Shown here: in pieces, positions 16,858 to 24,948 of the stretch
Position numbering within the stretch: position 1 is the first letter of the stretch
Layout of the letters: each line of letters starts with the position of its first letter
Assembly: GCA_009731425.1 (NCBI GenBank)
Contig: AP018794.1
Span: 4,017,501-4,081,500 of the forward strand
DNA length: 64,000 nt
Source of the DNA: Lachnospiraceae bacterium KM106-2
GTDB lineage: Bacteria > Bacillota > Clostridia > Lachnospirales > Lachnospiraceae
Direction: 5' to 3'
The notes under the pieces: generated by a model
What the model was told of the DNA's origin: nothing
The model's database searches: none
What the model saw: only the letters and a program-made list of their open reading frames with translations
Made by a program: the position numbers and the translations under genes

Positions 16858-17682
16858 ATGGCAGAACGTAGAATGTTTGCTAAAACAATTATTGATTCAG
16901 ATATGTTTTTAGAGATGAGCTTAAGTGCACAAGCACTATATTTTCATTTAGCGATGCATGCGGATGATGAAGGTTTTTTAAATAATTCAAAGAAAATAAT
17001 GAGAGCAATTGGAGCAAATCAGAATGATTATGATCTGTTGATTGCTAAGCAATTCATTCTTCAATTTGATGAAGGAATTTGTGTTATTAAACATTGGCGG
17101 ATCCACAATTACATACAAAAGGATAGATTCAAACCTACAATTTATCAAGATGAGCGTTCCTTATTAATGACAAAAGAAAATAAATCTTATGCATTTCAGA
17201 GGGATATAAAAAAAATACCAATGGATACAGATTGTATACAGAGAGGATACAGTTTGAGAACACAGGTAAGATCAGGAAAGGAAAGGTTAAATAAGGAAAG
17301 ACAAGAATATATGAATTATAGTGATGCAATAGAATCCTATGTGCCAAGTAACGTGAAAAATCGGTATGGAGACTACCATCATATTGAGCTCAAAGATTCA
17401 GAATTACAAGACCTAAATGGTGAGTATGGTGAATTGGAAACGAAAGAAGCGATAAAGTTTTTAGATGAATATATTGAGATGAGCGGAAAAAAGTATGGTT
17501 CGCATTATCTAGTTCTAAAAAAGTGGGTTTATGATGCAGTTAAGGAGCAAAAACAAAAAAAGCAACAGCAAGCAATACCACAATATGAGCATTCAAATCG
17601 AAATAAGTTTATTAACTATCAGCAGCGAGCGTATACAAAAGAGGATTTTTTCGTTATGGAGCAACATTTAGTACAGCATTAG
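16858..17682 (+). CDS. Phage replisome organiser-like protein
   Basis: A 274-residue protein. The N-terminal winged-helix region (AERRMFAKTIIDSDMFLEMSLSAQALYFHLAMHADDEGF, about 2-40) is typical of phage replication initiation/organiser proteins of Firmicutes. The C-terminal part (about 180-245) has DnaD-like helices ending in a Lys/Gln-rich stretch. ATG 16858 follows AAAGGACGGTGAG; the ATG at 16834 lies before that site. No helicase loader follows, so it may be a relic in an element that no longer packages DNA. Confidence 0.75.
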   Translation: MAERRMFAKTIIDSDMFLEMSLSAQALYFHLAMHADDEGFLNNSKKIMRAIGANQNDYDLLIAKQFILQFDEGICVIKHWRIHNYIQKDRFKPTIYQDERSLLMTKENKSYAFQRDIKKIPMDTDCIQRGYSLRTQVRSGKERLNKERQEYMNYSDAIESYVPSNVKNRYGDYHHIELKDSELQDLNGEYGELETKEAIKFLDEYIEMSGKKYGSHYLVLKKWVYDAVKEQKQKKQQQAIPQYEHSNRNKFINYQQRAYTKEDFFVMEQHLVQH

Positions 17683-17700
17683 TAGAAGGAGGAGTTGTAT

Positions 17701-18138
17701 ATGGATAGTATTACAAAAGTAGAAAATGAGAAGAAAAAGGAGTTCCTTCTTAGATATAGAATAGCTACTAGAAAAATAGAGTCTTTAGAAGAACAGAGGG
17801 AAAGCTTGATCAGAACAATGAGAAGTGCAAAGGCAGTAAGATATAGCGATATGCCGCATGGGAACAAGCAATCGGATCTATCTGATTATATTGTGAAGCT
17901 GGATGAGATGATAAATGCAATAACAAATACATTAGCAGTTAAGATCCAACTTCAGTTAGAAATAGAGGGCAATATAGTTAATATGGAGGATGGATTAGAA
18001 TGTGATATCTTAAGAAAGCATTATATTGAATTAAAGTCTTTTGAGGAGATAGCGGAAGAACTACAATACACTTATCGACATATCATTAGGATGCATAGTA
18101 GTGCGTTGGAACATTTTAAAATAAATGGATCTTGTTAA
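17701..18138 (+). CDS. Sigma-70 region 4-like late-gene regulator
   Basis: A 145-residue protein with an N-terminal coiled coil (about 1-90). A C-terminal helix-turn-helix (EEIAEELQYTYRHIIRMHSSALEHF, about 119-143) resembles sigma region 4 and ArpU/RinA-type phage activators. Such proteins switch on late genes in PBSX-like elements. The ATG at 17701 sits 8 nt after GGAGG; TTG 17695 is too close. It is directly upstream of the duplicated late leader, its most likely target. Confidence 0.75.
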   Translation: MDSITKVENEKKKEFLLRYRIATRKIESLEEQRESLIRTMRSAKAVRYSDMPHGNKQSDLSDYIVKLDEMINAITNTLAVKIQLQLEIEGNIVNMEDGLECDILRKHYIELKSFEEIAEELQYTYRHIIRMHSSALEHFKINGSC

Positions 18139-18237
18139 ACATGTCCTGTTCATGTCCTATACCTAAGTGCTACACTACTAATGAACAAAATAATACATAT
18201 GTACAAAATACTATTATAAGAAAAATAATACATATGT

Positions 18238-18272
18238 AAAAAAGCCGCTGCAAATATTGCAACGGCTTTTTG
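18238..18272 (+). terminator. Leader terminator, copy 1
   Basis: AAAGCCG...CGGCTTT arms with an inner TGCAA/TTGCA stem are followed by T residues. It lies between the putative late control motifs and the TTG start. Confidence 0.8.
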
Positions 18273-18419
18273 ATATTAAAAATACTAATTAGGTGGTGAG
18301 GAGTTGGAAGTATATAAAAACATGTCCTGTTCATGTCCTATACTTAAGTGCTACACTGTTAATGAACAAAATAATACATATGTACAAAATACTATTATAA
18401 GAAAAATAATACATATGTA

Positions 18420-18453
18420 AGAAAAGCCGCTGCAAATATTGCAACGGCTTTTT
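18420..18453 (+). terminator. Leader terminator, copy 2
   Basis: The same hairpin as copy 1, with TTTTT after the stem. It ends about 30 nt before the start of the tail operon, so read-through or antitermination would be required if the late promoter lies upstream. Confidence 0.8.
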
Positions 18454-18484
18454 CCTATTAAAATTTAAACTAGGTGGTGATGAA

Positions 18485-18799
18485 TTGGAAGAAGCAGAGA
18501 ATATTACAAACGTAAATGGAGCTATTACACTTGAATTTATAAAGCTCTATTTAAGAGTTGATACGGATGCAGAGGACGAGCTTATAAAATTACTAATTGA
18601 TGTTGCAAGGGAATTTGTAATCGATTCAGTTGGAGTGTGTGATGAGAGCAAAGCGGAAGTTCGTATCTTAATGCTTAGTATCATCTCGACATTATATGAA
18701 AAGAGATGCTTTACGGTAGAAAAGAGTGATGAAGTACAGTACACCTTTAATCAGATCATCATGCAATTACAGAAGAATTCAGGTGATTCGAATGCTTGA
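18485..18799 (+). CDS. Phage gp6-like head-tail connector (QLRG/YqbG type)
   Basis: A 104-residue helical protein. ITLEFIKLYLRVDTDAEDELIKLLIDVAREFV is the family's N-terminal signature. The start is TTG with AGGTGGTGA 5-12 nt upstream. It is the first gene of the tail operon; in complete phages the portal and capsid genes would precede it, but none do here. Confidence 0.82.
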   Translation: MEEAENITNVNGAITLEFIKLYLRVDTDAEDELIKLLIDVAREFVIDSVGVCDESKAEVRILMLSIISTLYEKRCFTVEKSDEVQYTFNQIIMQLQKNSGDSNA

Positions 18800-19130
18800 T
18801 ATTCAAAGGATGAATAAAAGAATTACGATCAAACAGTATAGAGATGTAGTTGATGAGGAGCTAGAGCAAGCAAAGCAGGAGCTTGTCCCAGTTTGTACGG
18901 TATGGGCAGGAGTTGTGCCGACATCAGGAAAAGAGTTTTACGAAGCATATAAGATCAGTAACAAGCAGACCTATAAAATCTACACGAGATACTTACCGGG
19001 AATTACAACAGATATGGTTATTGAGTTTAAAGGGAAGATATTTGAAATCGTATCGGTAATCAATTATCGGGAGAATAATGAATTGTTACGGTTTGTCTGT
19101 ATTGAGAATGTTGGTGAGATTTATGAATAG
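18792..19130 (+). CDS. Phage head-tail joining / head closure protein (YqbH type)
   Basis: A 112-residue protein with MNKRITIKQY and VWAGVVPTSGKEFYEAYKISNKQTYKIYTRYL, the beta-barrel pattern of the SPP1 gp16/HK97 head-tail adaptor family. It starts at ATG 18792 after AGGTGA and overlaps the previous gene by 8 nt. Confidence 0.78.
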   Translation: MLDIQRMNKRITIKQYRDVVDEELEQAKQELVPVCTVWAGVVPTSGKEFYEAYKISNKQTYKIYTRYLPGITTDMVIEFKGKIFEIVSVINYRENNELLRFVCIENVGEIYE

Positions 19131-19545
19131 TGAGACTGGATTATCTGGAATGGATGAGCTAGAGAAAGATTTGAATAAAATGATTCAGCAGTATCAAGAA
19201 TGTGCAAAAGAGACATTAAGAAAGATTGGAACTAGCTTTCGAGCAAGTGTTGTGAGAAATACGAGTGAATTAAAGAGTAAGAAGGATACGAAGTCATTAA
19301 TGAAAGAATACAAGTTAAGTAAGGTAACTTGTGTGGGTAACGATATGGAAGTAAGGTTCTCTGGAAGTGCACAATTAGATTTGATGGAGAAGGGACATAA
19401 TAATATGACCAAGGATGGTAAGGTAGCTGGTTTTATACCAGGAAATCAATTGGTTGAGAAGGTACAGAGAGAATATGAGATTAAGATGCCAGAGGAATTG
19501 GAACGAATGATCAAAAAGATTAGTAAGGAGTGTGATTTGGGATGA
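19123..19545 (+). CDS. HK97 gp10-like tail completion protein (YqbI type)
   Basis: A 140-residue protein with N-terminal helices (MDELEKDLNKMIQQYQECAKETLRKIGTSF) and the conserved FSGSAQLDLMEKGHNNMTKDG region, typical of the gp10 family that completes the head-proximal tail end. ATG 19123 overlaps the preceding stop, after TTGGTGAG. Confidence 0.8.
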   Translation: MNSETGLSGMDELEKDLNKMIQQYQECAKETLRKIGTSFRASVVRNTSELKSKKDTKSLMKEYKLSKVTCVGNDMEVRFSGSAQLDLMEKGHNNMTKDGKVAGFIPGNQLVEKVQREYEIKMPEELERMIKKISKECDLG

Positions 19546-20012
19546 CTACAATGATTGATATTAAGAAGGCAATTAACTCTTTATTAAAAATGAAATATCC
19601 AACGTATAAACGGTATGGCATTGAAGTAACAGAAGGTTATGAAAGACCTTCTTTTTTTGTGGACTTACGATTAGATGGTCGTAATGATGCAACAGCCAAT
19701 ATCGAGAAGAAAGACTGTTCTTGTACGATTACCTATTTTGCTAGAAAGATTGATGATATTGATAATCTAACAAAGGTAGAAGAAATTCAACAGCTGCTAT
19801 CGGGCAAAGATAGTAGAAATAGAAAAAAACGCATGTGTTTATATGTGAATGACCGGTATATTCCAGTAACGAAATATCATTTTGGGTATACCGGTGAAAA
19901 GAATAATATTCTTCAGATTGGATTTACGATCAGTTATTTTGATTTTTGCCAAGAGGAAGAAGATAGGCAGCTTATGCAAGAAATGAAAATGAAAGAAAGA
20001 TTGGAGAGATGA
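19542..20012 (+). CDS. Tail terminator-like protein (YqbJ/DUF6838 type)
   Basis: A 156-residue protein. IDIKKAINSLLKMKYPTYKRYGIEVTEGYERPSFFVDL is the pattern of the small proteins encoded immediately before the sheath in PBSX-like elements. It probably caps the sheath and tube. The start codon overlaps the previous stop (ATGA). Confidence 0.75.
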   Translation: MTTMIDIKKAINSLLKMKYPTYKRYGIEVTEGYERPSFFVDLRLDGRNDATANIEKKDCSCTITYFARKIDDIDNLTKVEEIQQLLSGKDSRNRKKRMCLYVNDRYIPVTKYHFGYTGEKNNILQIGFTISYFDFCQEEEDRQLMQEMKMKERLER

Positions 20013-20016
20013 AAAC

Positions 20017-21078
20017 ATGGGAATGCCAAGCGTAAACATTAGTTTTACAGAAAAGGCCAAGCAAGTAGTGAAGCGAGGCGAAAGAGGAATCGTTGCCTTA
20101 ATTTTAAGAGGAGAGGTTCCAGAAGAAAATCCAGTTACTGTAATGGAGGTGACGGATATTGATAGTCACATGAGTGCAGACAATAAAGTGCAGATTGAGA
20201 ATGCTTTAATTGGCTATCAGAAAGCACCAAAGAAAGTCATTTGTTATTTTATTTCAAGTGATGCTGAAAATTATGATGATGCACTTAAGTATTTTGAGAA
20301 AGAGAGATTTGACTATCTTGTAATTCCGACTGTTGAGACAGATAAGATGACACAGACTGTTGCAAGTTGGATTAAAGCACAACGTGAACATGAAAAGAAA
20401 TGTAAAGCTGTTTTACCAAACTGTGCGGGAGATAGTGAAGGAATTATTAACTTTACAAATGAAAAGATCATAGTTGGTAATACCGAATTTACAACGGAAC
20501 AATATTGCTCCAGAATTGCAGGATTAATTGCAGGTACACCGCTTACAATTGCAAGTACATATGCACCGCTTACAGAAGTGGATGATTGTGATCGACTTTC
20601 AAAAGAAGAGATGGATCAAGCAGTTGATTCAGGTAAATTCTTTATCTTCTATGATGGGGAGAAATGCAAAGTAGCGAGAGGTGTAAATAGTTTTCAAACT
20701 ACATCAGCCGACAAGGGCAATCAATTTAAGAAAATTAAACTTGTAGAAGCAATGGATATGATCTACGACGATATCAAACGTACAGCTGAGGATAATTATC
20801 TTGGTAAGTATGCCAATAGTTATGATAATAAGTGTATCCTGATCAGTGCGATTGCCGGATATTTTGAACAATTACAAATGGATGGAATTATTTCAAAGTA
20901 TGAAGTAGGAATTAATATTCCTGAGGTAAAAGCATATTTAAAAGAACAGGGAATGGATGTTAGTGAAATGTCTGATAACGATATTAAGCAGGCAGATACT
21001 GCAGATAAAGTATTCTTATCAGCTAATGTAAAAATCCTTGATGCGATTGAGGAAATCAATTTACCAATTTTAATTTAA
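20017..21078 (+). CDS. Contractile tail sheath protein (XkdK-like)
   Basis: A 353-residue protein. It starts MPSVNISFTEKAKQVVKRGERGIVALIL (sheath N-terminal arm), has the central IVPTVET/IAGLIAGTPLTIASTYAPL segment and ends with DKVFLSANVKILDAIEEINLPILI, the C-terminal strand that links sheath subunits. The length is near that of PBSX XkdK-type short sheaths. It shows that the tail is contractile. Confidence 0.92.
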   Translation: MGMPSVNISFTEKAKQVVKRGERGIVALILRGEVPEENPVTVMEVTDIDSHMSADNKVQIENALIGYQKAPKKVICYFISSDAENYDDALKYFEKERFDYLVIPTVETDKMTQTVASWIKAQREHEKKCKAVLPNCAGDSEGIINFTNEKIIVGNTEFTTEQYCSRIAGLIAGTPLTIASTYAPLTEVDDCDRLSKEEMDQAVDSGKFFIFYDGEKCKVARGVNSFQTTSADKGNQFKKIKLVEAMDMIYDDIKRTAEDNYLGKYANSYDNKCILISAIAGYFEQLQMDGIISKYEVGINIPEVKAYLKEQGMDVSEMSDNDIKQADTADKVFLSANVKILDAIEEINLPILI

Positions 21079-21093
21079 TAGGAGGAATGAAAT

Positions 21094-21522
21094 ATGAATA
21101 GTTATACACCGGATAGAGTAATAAATGGTACTTTTGGAGAGTGTTGGATCGATGGCGAATATATGGCTGAGACAACAGCATTAAATGCTAAGGTAACATT
21201 AGAAAAATCAGAAGTACATCAAACTGGAAAGTTAACAAAAGGTTACAAAGTAACCGGAATCGATGGAAAGGGTACTTTAAAGTTAAATAAAGTATCTTCG
21301 TACTTTATTAATAAGCTTAGTGAAAATATCAAAGCAGGAAGGACAACGACTGCAACGATCATTTCCAAGCTTGCAGATCCAGATTCTTTAGGTTCTGAAC
21401 GTATTCAATTAGAAGGATGTACATTTGATGAATTAACACTAGTCAATTGGGAAGCTAAGAAGCTAGGCGAGGAAAGTATTCCATTTACGTTCACTAGTTG
21501 GACAACATTAGATCTTATTTAA
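21094..21522 (+). CDS. Tail tube protein (XkdM-like)
   Basis: A 142-residue protein. GTFGECWIDGEYMAETTALNAKVTLEKSEVHQTG and GTLKLNKVSSYFI are the beta-rich blocks of the phage tail-core family. It follows the sheath gene by 15 nt with an AGGAGG site. Confidence 0.9.
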   Translation: MNSYTPDRVINGTFGECWIDGEYMAETTALNAKVTLEKSEVHQTGKLTKGYKVTGIDGKGTLKLNKVSSYFINKLSENIKAGRTTTATIISKLADPDSLGSERIQLEGCTFDELTLVNWEAKKLGEESIPFTFTSWTTLDLI

Positions 21523-21542
21523 AATATTAGGAGGAAATACCA

Positions 21543-21950
21543 ATGAATTTAGTAGAAGAATTAATTAAAGCAGATGCAAAGAAAGCAACGGAATTGCAAA
21601 CGGGTACGTTTCAATCTAAGAATTTAGCGAGAATTCTGGGTAAGAAAAAGCCAGTAGAGATTACGATCCGTGAGATTCCAACTCGAAGATTAAATGATAT
21701 TATGGCAATGCAGTTTGACCGCAAGGGGAATTTTGATATTACAAAAGCATTTGATTCAAAAGCGTTATGTGTTTCGGAAGGAGTTATTGATCCACAACTA
21801 TCAGAGGTTGGTTTGATGGAGCACTTTGGATGTAAGACACCAAAGGATCTAGCCATTCGATTATTTAAGTCAGAACTGAGTAATATTTCTGATGAAATTG
21901 CAGTACTAAGTGGTATCTCCGATGATATTGAGGATGAGGTAAAAAACTAA
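21543..21950 (+). CDS. Tail assembly chaperone, short form (XkdN-like)
   Basis: A 135-residue protein between the tube and tape measure genes, the position of the gpG-type chaperone. ATELQTGTFQSKNLARILGKKKPVEITIREIPTRRLNDI is typical of XkdN. The last codons GTA AAA AAC TAA contain the slippery heptamer A AAA AAC, so a fraction of ribosomes should shift to -1 and make a 192-residue fusion with the next frame. Confidence 0.88.
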   Translation: MNLVEELIKADAKKATELQTGTFQSKNLARILGKKKPVEITIREIPTRRLNDIMAMQFDRKGNFDITKAFDSKALCVSEGVIDPQLSEVGLMEHFGCKTPKDLAIRLFKSELSNISDEIAVLSGISDDIEDEVKN

Positions 21951-21995
21951 TTGATACGGATGGGGAAGTACAAGTTATGTACTTCCTTTTCCGTA
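21941..21995 (+). promoter_or_regulatory. Programmed -1 ribosomal frameshift signal
   Basis: The slippery heptamer A AAA AAC (21941-21947) is in the correct phase and directly precedes the zero-frame stop (21948-21950). After 7 nt comes a long stem-loop: TACGGA (21955-21960) with TCCGTA (21990-21995), and GGAAGTAC (21964-21971) with GTACTTCC (21979-21986). Two G-U pairs and one mismatch lie between the two stems. Spacing and geometry are those of tail-chaperone frameshift sites. Confidence 0.87.
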
Positions 21996-22120
21996 TGCAC
22001 CACTGGGAACCGCAGCGATATCTTGAGATGGGATATGGAGCAAGAAAAGTTGTGAAGTCTTTTCTCAGACGAGAATTTGAAGAAATAGAAAAAGAGAATA
22101 AGGCAAGGGAAGGGTGGTAA
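21947..22120 (+). CDS. C-terminal extension of tail assembly chaperone (gpT-like, -1 frame)
   Basis: This open frame begins at the shift point and encodes 57 residues. It includes MYFLFRMHHWEPQRYLEMGYGARKV, closely like the small HHW-motif polypeptides that follow XkdN in related elements. It lies 2 nt out of register (-1) with the upstream gene. An internal ATG at 21977 exists but has no ribosome site, so expression through frameshifting is favoured. Confidence 0.75.
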   Translation, partial: LIDTDGEVQVMYFLFRMHHWEPQRYLEMGYGARKVVKSFLRREFEEIEKENKAREGW

Positions 22121-22129
22121 ATTGGAAGA

Positions 22130-22261
22130 GTGAAGTGCCCTTACTGTGGTTACATAATGCCAATTAAAATAGCGGATAAAGCCATTGCAAAAGGAATTTA
22201 TGTAAGGTGTAAGGGAAGAACATGTAAAAAGGAGTTTGAATTAAAGATAAATATCAAGTAG
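22130..22261 (+). CDS. Com-like small zinc-finger protein
   Basis: A 43-residue protein starting GTG (VKCPYCGYIMP) with CPYC and CKGRTC pairs, the pattern of Mu Com-type zinc-binding translational regulators found in phage operons. It sits between the chaperone and tape measure genes. The ribosome site is weak, so confidence is moderate. Confidence 0.6.
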   Translation: MKCPYCGYIMPIKIADKAIAKGIYVRCKGRTCKKEFELKINIK

Positions 22262-22309
22262 TGCCATTATGTGCCGATGATTTTATTGTAGTCAAGGTGG
22301 TAAAAAAGT

Positions 22310-24292
22310 ATGGCAGGAAAAACAATAGATGCAACATTAAGATTTGTAGATAAGTTTACATCACCAATGAATGCCGCAATTACTAGTATGCAACGTGCGT
22401 CAATTAAATATCAGACCATGGCTGAAAAGATGAGAAAATCTGGAGCTTCTTTGTCAGGAATCGGTTCTACGATGAGTAAAGGTGTTATAGCCCCATTAAG
22501 TAGAGTTGGAAAGAGTGCCGAAAGAGCAGCCGTTCATTTTAGCACATCTATGAAAAAAATTCAGTCCAGCTCTCTTAACGTTAGGGGAGATATGGAGCAG
22601 CTATCAAATCAAGCGCAGATCATGGGAAATAAAATGCAATCCAATGCTAAGAAATCAGCAGATGCGTTTAGCCAAATGTCGAAGTCTTTCACCAAGAAAA
22701 AAGGTGGTGCACCCGCAGCTGTATCTGGAAATTCAGCAAAAAGTAGTAATCCGCAGCTAGATAAGATCGTATCTACATTCAAAAATGTTAAATCAAATGT
22801 GGACAAGGCAAATTCAGCAGTGGAATCAACGTTTTCCTATTTTGATGGCTTGAAATCGAATATAGATAAAGTATATGATTCTGGAAAGAAATTCAATAAG
22901 TTTATGAGTACAGGAACCGCTGGTTCTAAGAAATTTCAGAAAGCAAAGAAGACATTTAATGATCTAGCTGCAAATGGTGATACACAATTAGCAAAGATGA
23001 AAACAGCTATAGGTGGTGTTGGACAGAAATTCTTAGATTTTGGAGAACTAGGTAAACGTGGACTAACAAAAGTTCATAATGGTATTAAAAATATAGGTCC
23101 TAATATTTCTAAATTGGGTACGCTTAGTAAAAACGGACTGGGTAAAATCAAAAGTAATATTGTAAATTTAGGCGCCAACTTTACTAGCTTTGGAGACTTA
23201 GGTAAAGCTGGACTAGCAAAGATCGGTACTGGTATAAAAGGAATAGGTCCGATGTTTTTAAATTTTGGAAGTGTATGTAAAAGAGGATTGGGGAATGCCG
23301 GAAAAAGTATTTTTAGAGTTGGTCCACTGTTTAAAAAACTTGGGCTTTTGGCAAAAGCAGGATTGGGATTGATAAGCACACCTGCAGGTGCAGTAGTTGC
23401 ATCATTAGCAGGTATTGTTGTAGCAGGTATTCTTGTATATAAAAACTGGAATAAGATTAAGAAGTTTGCATCTAGTTTGGGTAAAAAAATTAAATCGGTC
23501 TTTAAACAATGTGGTGGAAATGCCAAAGTATTCAGTAAAGCATTCTCCAGTGTGAAGAAGAATATTAATAAGATTGTTAAGAACTTGAAGACAATTTTCG
23601 GTCAAATTATTAAATTCTTACAGCCAGTAATAAAGTTTGTAGCAGGAGTATTTGTTAAATCCGTAGGCGCAGGATTTCGTGTGGTAATGGGAATTGCAGT
23701 AGGACTGGGTACAGGAATCGCTAAAGTAGTAAAAGGTATTACAAAAGCTTTAGCAGGTATTACTGGTTTTGTAGCAGGCATTTTTACAGGTAATTGGAAG
23801 AAAGCATGGAATGGTGTTAAAGATATCTTTGGTGGAGTGTTTGATGCATTGGTAGGCATTGCTAAGACTCCTTTTAATGCCGTGATTGGATTAATTAATG
23901 GCGTTCTTAGTGGTATTAATAAAATAAATATAAAAGTACCTGGTTGGGTCCCAGGCTTAGGCGGTAAGAAGTTAGGATTTAATATTAGTAAGATTCCTTA
24001 TTTATATAAAGGTACAGATAACTGGAAAGGTGGTCTCGCAGTCACTCAAGATCGTGGTGGTGAGATCATGGATCTACCAAAAGGTACGCGAGTATATCCT
24101 CATGATAAGTCATTACAAATGGCAAAACAGGAAGGTGTGAAGTCTGCAAAGGGAAAGAAGGTAACCATTAATATTAGCAAGTTAGCGGATAAGGTTATCG
24201 TTCGCTCTGAACAGGATATTGATAAGATCGCTTATGAGATAGGAAAGAAACTAGCAACATTTATAGAAAATGGTGGGGGTGAATATGCATAA
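22310..24292 (+). CDS. Tail tape measure protein
   Basis: A 660-residue protein starting MAGKTIDATLRFVDKFTSPMNAAI, the usual tape-measure N terminus. Residues about 219-355 hold six units of a 25-residue repeat (consensus like FGDLGKAGLAKIGTGIKGIGP...). Membrane-like helices follow (GAVVASLAGIVVAGILVY, about 360-377; FVAGVFVKSVGAGFRVVMGIAVGLG, about 443-470). The C terminus carries LPKGTRVYPHDKS, common in tape measures. The length would set a fairly short tail, in line with a tailocin. Confidence 0.92.
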   Translation: MAGKTIDATLRFVDKFTSPMNAAITSMQRASIKYQTMAEKMRKSGASLSGIGSTMSKGVIAPLSRVGKSAERAAVHFSTSMKKIQSSSLNVRGDMEQLSNQAQIMGNKMQSNAKKSADAFSQMSKSFTKKKGGAPAAVSGNSAKSSNPQLDKIVSTFKNVKSNVDKANSAVESTFSYFDGLKSNIDKVYDSGKKFNKFMSTGTAGSKKFQKAKKTFNDLAANGDTQLAKMKTAIGGVGQKFLDFGELGKRGLTKVHNGIKNIGPNISKLGTLSKNGLGKIKSNIVNLGANFTSFGDLGKAGLAKIGTGIKGIGPMFLNFGSVCKRGLGNAGKSIFRVGPLFKKLGLLAKAGLGLISTPAGAVVASLAGIVVAGILVYKNWNKIKKFASSLGKKIKSVFKQCGGNAKVFSKAFSSVKKNINKIVKNLKTIFGQIIKFLQPVIKFVAGVFVKSVGAGFRVVMGIAVGLGTGIAKVVKGITKALAGITGFVAGIFTGNWKKAWNGVKDIFGGVFDALVGIAKTPFNAVIGLINGVLSGINKINIKVPGWVPGLGGKKLGFNISKIPYLYKGTDNWKGGLAVTQDRGGEIMDLPKGTRVYPHDKSLQMAKQEGVKSAKGKKVTINISKLADKVIVRSEQDIDKIAYEIGKKLATFIENGGGEYA

Positions 24293-24948
24293 TGGAGATA
24301 TGGTTAAACCAAGGGGAGCAGGAGATTTGCCTTCCAGTAATACCTCCGCAATATGAGATTAGTCAATCTATGAATAATACCAGTGTCAATATTGTAGAAT
24401 TTGGAGAAGTTAATATGATTGGTAAACGGAATTTATTTACTACATCTATTACATCTTTCTTTCCACATGAAAAGTATAATTTTGTGGAGGTAAGTGATAT
24501 ATTATCACCAATTGATTACGTAGCTTTGATTAATAAGATGAAAAGTTCACCGGTTAAATTTATCATTTCGGATCTGAAATTGAATTTAGATGTTACCATC
24601 GAGCAATTTAATTATTCTCAGAATGATGCAACGGGTGATATAAACTATACACTTGAACTAAAAGAATATCGAAAACCAGCGACAAAGAAGATGAAGACCC
24701 CAAAGCCTACAAAATCATCAAAGGGGAAAGATAAATCTAAGAATATTACTAAGATTCAGGTAGCAAGAGGGTGCAAGTTAGTTAAGAGTACCACATATCG
24801 TGTGAAAAAAGGAGATACGCTTCCTAAGATTGCGAAGAATTTGACTGGTCTATCGAAAAATGCTAGAGCAATTGCAAATCAAAATAAGATTAGTTGCTTG
24901 AAAGATATTAAGAAATGGGTAGGAAAGAAATTGGTGATTAAAGTATGA
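24292..24948 (+). CDS. LysM-containing tail/baseplate protein (XkdP-like)
   Basis: A 218-residue protein. The N-terminal beta domain (EIWLNQGEQEICLPVIPPQYEI) is typical of XkdP. A C-terminal LysM module (about 166-218, YRVKKGDTLPKIAKNLTG) could bind peptidoglycan. A basic Lys/Thr/Ser linker joins them. It overlaps the tape measure stop (ATAATG) and the next start. Confidence 0.88.
   Translation: MEIWLNQGEQEICLPVIPPQYEISQSMNNTSVNIVEFGEVNMIGKRNLFTTSITSFFPHEKYNFVEVSDILSPIDYVALINKMKSSPVKFIISDLKLNLDVTIEQFNYSQNDATGDINYTLELKEYRKPATKKMKTPKPTKSSKGKDKSKNITKIQVARGCKLVKSTTYRVKKGDTLPKIAKNLTGLSKNARAIANQNKISCLKDIKKWVGKKLVIKV

Larger units (their letters stand above)
18137..18492 (+). repeat. Two direct copies (~175 bp, period 181) of the late-operon leader
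   Basis: 18137-18311 and 18318-18492 match at a constant offset of 181 with few changes. Each holds paired CATGTCCT motifs, two TACATATGTA palindromes, a rho-independent terminator, an AGGTGGTGA ribosome site and a TTGGAAG start. In copy 2 the TTG starts the connector gene at 18485. In copy 1 it opens only a short frame. The 347-bp stretch between genes is made up entirely of these copies. Confidence 0.92.

Noticed and set aside
18137..18492. Insertion sequence with terminal repeats
   Set aside because: The two copies are direct repeats of a leader, without a transposase, terminal inverted repeats or target duplications.
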